A DNA stretch of 8,095 bases from Planctomycetota bacterium. GTDB lineage: Bacteria > Planctomycetota > Planctomycetia > Isosphaerales > Isosphaeraceae. Both the position numbers and the translations under genes were made by a program. Below, one piece after another: positions 4,941 to 8,095 of the stretch. Position 1 is the first letter of the stretch, and the number at the start of each line of letters is the position of its first letter. The notes under the pieces were generated by a model. It saw nothing but the letters and a program-made list of their open reading frames with translations. It searched no databases and was not told the DNA's origin. The stretch is taken from NCBI GenBank assembly GCA_021778575.1, contig JAJYCH010000178.1:1-8095 (forward strand), read 5' to 3'.

Positions 4941-5061
4941 GGTCCTGTCGAGAATCGGCAGGATCGGTGGTCGGCCTCATCGTGTCGAGGCACCCACCAC
5001 TCTTGTTTTGTCTCATGATCGAGGCAACGGTTTCGTGCCGTTGCCCGGCCAAACTGGTCGG
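4941..5061 (+). promoter_or_regulatory. Structured atpB-atpE intercistronic region with four hairpins
   Basis: Four stem-loops follow one another in the mRNA. H1 is GGTCCTGTCGA with TCGGCAGGATC (4941-4951/4955-4965, 11 pairs including two G-U, GAA triloop). H2 is GGTGG/CCACC plus GCCTC/GAGGC (4966-4998). H3 is GGCAACGG/CCGTTGCC (5023-5030/5038-5045). H4 is CCGGCCA/TGGTCGG (5045-5051/5055-5061). The left arm of H3 could instead pair with GTTGCC at 5067-5072, just before the U-rich stretch, so two exclusive folds are possible. The gap of about 210 bases is long for an atp operon. I see no credible reading frame in it. Likely roles are mRNA processing or stability, or control of atpE translation; a partial attenuator after H2 (TCTTGTTTTG) is also possible. 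Confidence 0.6.
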
Positions 5062-5080
5062 CTCAGGTTGCCAGTCTGAC

Positions 5081-5127
5081 TTTTTCCCCCTCGTTCGTGA
5101 TCGCATCTTCTAGGAGTCGAGGTTCCG
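5081..5127 (+). promoter_or_regulatory. Pyrimidine tract and ribosome binding site of atpE
   Basis: A TTTTTCCCCCTCGTT tract (5081-5095) precedes two possible Shine-Dalgarno sequences, AGGAG (5112-5116, 11 bases from the ATG) and GAGG (5119-5122, 5 bases). A U-rich enhancer before the Shine-Dalgarno is the known reason E. coli atpE is translated more than its neighbours; the layout here is similar, but equivalence is inferred. Confidence 0.4.
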
Positions 5128-5430
5128 ATGAAATTCGTGAAGTCCGCCGCCCTGGTCCTCGGCCTGATCCTGGCCGCTTCCGCCACGGCCTCTGCTCAGG
5201 CTCCCGCTGCTGGTACTCCTTCCCGGTTCAACGGGATTGGTATCGGGCTCGTGATCATCGGTGCCGGTTACGGGATCGGCCGGCTGTCGGCCTCGGCTGT
5301 CGAGAGCATGGCCCGTCAGCCCGAACTCGTCGCGAACATCCAGACGGCCATGATCATCTCGGCCGCTCTGATCGAAGGTGTGGCGTTCTTCGCCTTGATC
5401 CTCCTCGGGTTCATCATTTCGTACAGTTGA
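5128..5430 (+). CDS. atpE: ATP synthase F0 subunit c with N-terminal signal peptide
   Basis: The proton-carrying ring subunit. It has 100 residues, about 20-30 more than a minimal c subunit. Residues 1-23 form a secretory-type signal (K2, K5, a hydrophobic core, then an A-x-A site before Q24). The mature part is the usual hairpin: helix 1 with the Gly-repeat 'GIGIG...GAGYGIG' (36-51), the polar loop R63-Q64-P65, and helix 2 with the ion-binding carboxylate E83 in 'SAALIEGVAFFAL'. Residue 84 is Gly, without the Ser/Thr that follows Glu in Na+-binding c subunits, so proton coupling is expected. Cleavage would leave both termini on the outer face, as a c hairpin requires. The gene is flanked by RNA hairpins on both sides. 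Confidence 0.95.
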   Translation: MKFVKSAALVLGLILAASATASAQAPAAGTPSRFNGIGIGLVIIGAGYGIGRLSASAVESMARQPELVANIQTAMIISAALIEGVAFFALILLGFIISYS

Positions 5431-5447
5431 GGCCGTCGCGACGAAAC

Positions 5448-5483
5448 GGGCCGGGTCTGGCGAACAGAAATCGCCCTCGGCCC
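5448..5483 (+). promoter_or_regulatory. Hairpin between atpE and atpF
   Basis: GGGCCG (5448-5453) pairs with CGGCCC (5478-5483), and inside it GGCGA (5459-5463) pairs with TCGCC (5471-5475) around a seven-base loop. No U-tract follows, so it is not an intrinsic terminator. Lying 18 bases after the atpE stop, it could protect the 3' end of atpE mRNA. A ten-base palindrome (CGTCGCGACG, 5434-5443) lies just before it. Confidence 0.5.
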
Positions 5484-5536
5484 TCGACGTCTCCGGCTGA
5501 TCTTCCCGAGTCTTTCGGATGGCGAGGTTGAACACC

Positions 5537-6214
5537 ATGCTCCGGCGATTGATTCTCGTCCTCGGGCTTTTGCCCCTGACCCTCGCTTTTCCCGGGTCGC
5601 GGTGCGCCGCCGACGAACCTCCGGTCAAGGCCGGGAACGAAGCCCTGGACCATAAAGTAGCTGAAAAGCCCGAGTTAGAACATCAGACGGTACCTCAGAA
5701 GGCCGACATCACGAAGGCTGAGGCTCCGCTGGCGATCTGGACCGTGGTCGTTTTCGTGGGACTGATGTTGATCCTGGGTAAATTTGCCTGGAAGCCCTTG
5801 ATCAAAGCCTTGCAAGAGCGAGAGACCCATCTCGAGCAGGTTCTGCTTGATTCGGAGCGGGCCAGGAACGAAGCCGAGGCCATCGCGGCCGAGAACCGCC
5901 GCCAGCTCGCGCAAGCGGCCGACAAGGTTCGCGACCTGATCGAAGAGGCTCGGAAAGAAGCCCTGCTCGCCGCCGGGTCGATCATCGCCAAAGCTCAGGC
6001 CGAGGCGGAAGCGTCGCGACAGCGGGCCGAGCGTGAGATCGCCGGCGCGAAGGATCAGGCTCTGATGGAAATCTGGTCGAGCACGGCGGATCTCGCGGTC
6101 TCGGTGGCCGGCAAGGTCCTCTCGAAGGAGATGGGTGCCGACGACCACAAGCGACTGGTCGAGATGGCCATGGGTGAACTGCCGGTGAACGGCCGGGAAG
6201 GGTCGAAAGCATGA
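5537..6214 (+). CDS. atpF: ATP synthase F0 subunit b with signal peptide and extra N-terminal segment
   Basis: The peripheral stalk subunit linking F0 to F1. It has 225 residues versus about 156 in E. coli. Residues 1-24 look like a signal peptide (R3-R4, Leu-rich core, 'CAA' before D26). A charged segment (about 26-62) with no parallel in E. coli b follows, then the membrane helix (about 66-84, ending 'KFAWKPL'), and a long Ala/Glu/Arg-rich coiled coil to the end. I chose ATG 5537 because GAGG lies nine bases upstream; ATG 5519 in the same frame adds six residues and lacks a good site. The stop overlaps the atpH start by four bases (ATGA), implying coupled translation. Only one b gene is present, so a homodimeric stalk is expected. 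Confidence 0.93.
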   Translation: MLRRLILVLGLLPLTLAFPGSRCAADEPPVKAGNEALDHKVAEKPELEHQTVPQKADITKAEAPLAIWTVVVFVGLMLILGKFAWKPLIKALQERETHLEQVLLDSERARNEAEAIAAENRRQLAQAADKVRDLIEEARKEALLAAGSIIAKAQAEAEASRQRAEREIAGAKDQALMEIWSSTADLAVSVAGKVLSKEMGADDHKRLVEMAMGELPVNGREGSKA

Positions 6215-6799
6215 GTGCTGCCGCCACTTCCGAACCCTTCGTTCCCGAGACGGTTCTCGATGTCTCTCCCGAACTGACCCGGAACTACGCCGAGGCGTTG
6301 CTCAACGCCGCCGGGGCCGAGGTCAACGATGTGGTTGAAGAACTCGAGGCGATCGACGCCGAGGTTCTCCGACCGAACCCGAAGTTTGCCTCGATCCTGG
6401 CTTCGCCGTCGGTTTCGGAAGCCGAGAAGGACCGGATTCTGGTGAATACGTTCGAGGGTCGGGCGTTGCCGACCGTCGTCCGGTTTCTCCGGGTCTTGAA
6501 TCGCCATGGCCGGCTCGCCCTGATCGGGTCGGTCATCCGGCAGGCTCGGGCGGTGCTCGACCGTCGCCAGAACCGCAAGCCGGTGACGGTCCGCTCGGCC
6601 GTTCCGCTCGATTCCGCAGAGCTCGAAGCGCTCAAAATTCGCCTGACCTCGCTGGTCCAGGCCACGCCCGTGATCACCCTGGAGGTCGACCCGTCGCTGA
6701 TCGGGGGCCTGGTTGTCCAGGTTGGCGACGACGTCTACGACGCCTCGGTCCGCACCCGCCTGGAGCGGATTCGCGGCCGACTCATCGAAAGAAAGACCC

Positions 6800-8095
<1,296 letters not shown>

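Noticed and set aside
4966..5016. Intrinsic terminator after the second hairpin of the atpB-atpE spacer
   Set aside because: The following tract (TCTTGTTTTG) starts two bases after the stem and is broken by C and G; full termination inside the atp operon would be harmful. At most a weak attenuator.
5302..5385. Na+-coupled ATP synthase
   Set aside because: The c subunit has Gly, not Ser or Thr, after the key Glu 83, so the usual Na+ ligand set is incomplete; proton coupling is more likely.

Overview
The window is a chromosomal, housekeeping stretch from a GC-rich bacterium, most likely a planctomycete (Isosphaera/Singulisphaera-like, moderate confidence). The case rests on a DUF4912 protein, a UVR-motif protein of planctomycete type, a PmoA-like (DUF6807) protein end, and F0 subunits with secretory-type N-termini. 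I see no mobile element, CRISPR array, tRNA or rRNA.

Left part (1-3335): the 3' end of a rightward gene (DUF6807/PmoA-like) meets the leftward 5-formyltetrahydrofolate cyclo-ligase gene almost stop to stop. Directly upstream of the cyclo-ligase, on the same strand, is a 6S RNA gene (about 856-1017), recognised from its sequence and fold. This is the classic 6S RNA-ygfA neighbourhood of proteobacteria. Two more leftward genes follow: a UVR-motif protein (1098-1877, probable TTG start) and a DUF4912 protein with a Rho-N/SAP-like N-terminus (2056-3111). Their intergenic regions hold inverted repeats, nested hairpins and a 14-bp direct repeat spaced exactly 100 bp.

Middle (3112-3775): no convincing protein gene. 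It contains a leftward unit with an extended -10 promoter (3432-3460) and a very good intrinsic terminator (3288-3335), which together predict an uncharacterised RNA of about 140 nt. It also holds two palindromes and a strong rightward promoter (3634-3661) for the ATP synthase operon.

Right part (3776-8095): the F1F0 ATP synthase operon in the order atpZ-like, atpB (a), atpE (c), atpF (b), atpH (delta) and atpA (alpha, cut by the window end). The membrane genes are separated by spacers; atpF/atpH overlap by 4 nt and atpH/atpA by 44 nt. Unusual points are a roughly 210-nt atpB-atpE spacer with four successive hairpins plus another hairpin after atpE, predicted signal peptides on both c and b, and an extra 40-50 residues in alpha just before the conserved S-(L/M)-TALP segment. 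The genes together encode the proton path (a, c), the stator (b, delta) and the start of the catalytic head (alpha); gamma, beta and epsilon would lie beyond the window.

No wholly new multi-gene system is visible. The best candidates for undescribed biology are the minus-strand small RNA next to the atp promoter and the structured RNA around atpE.
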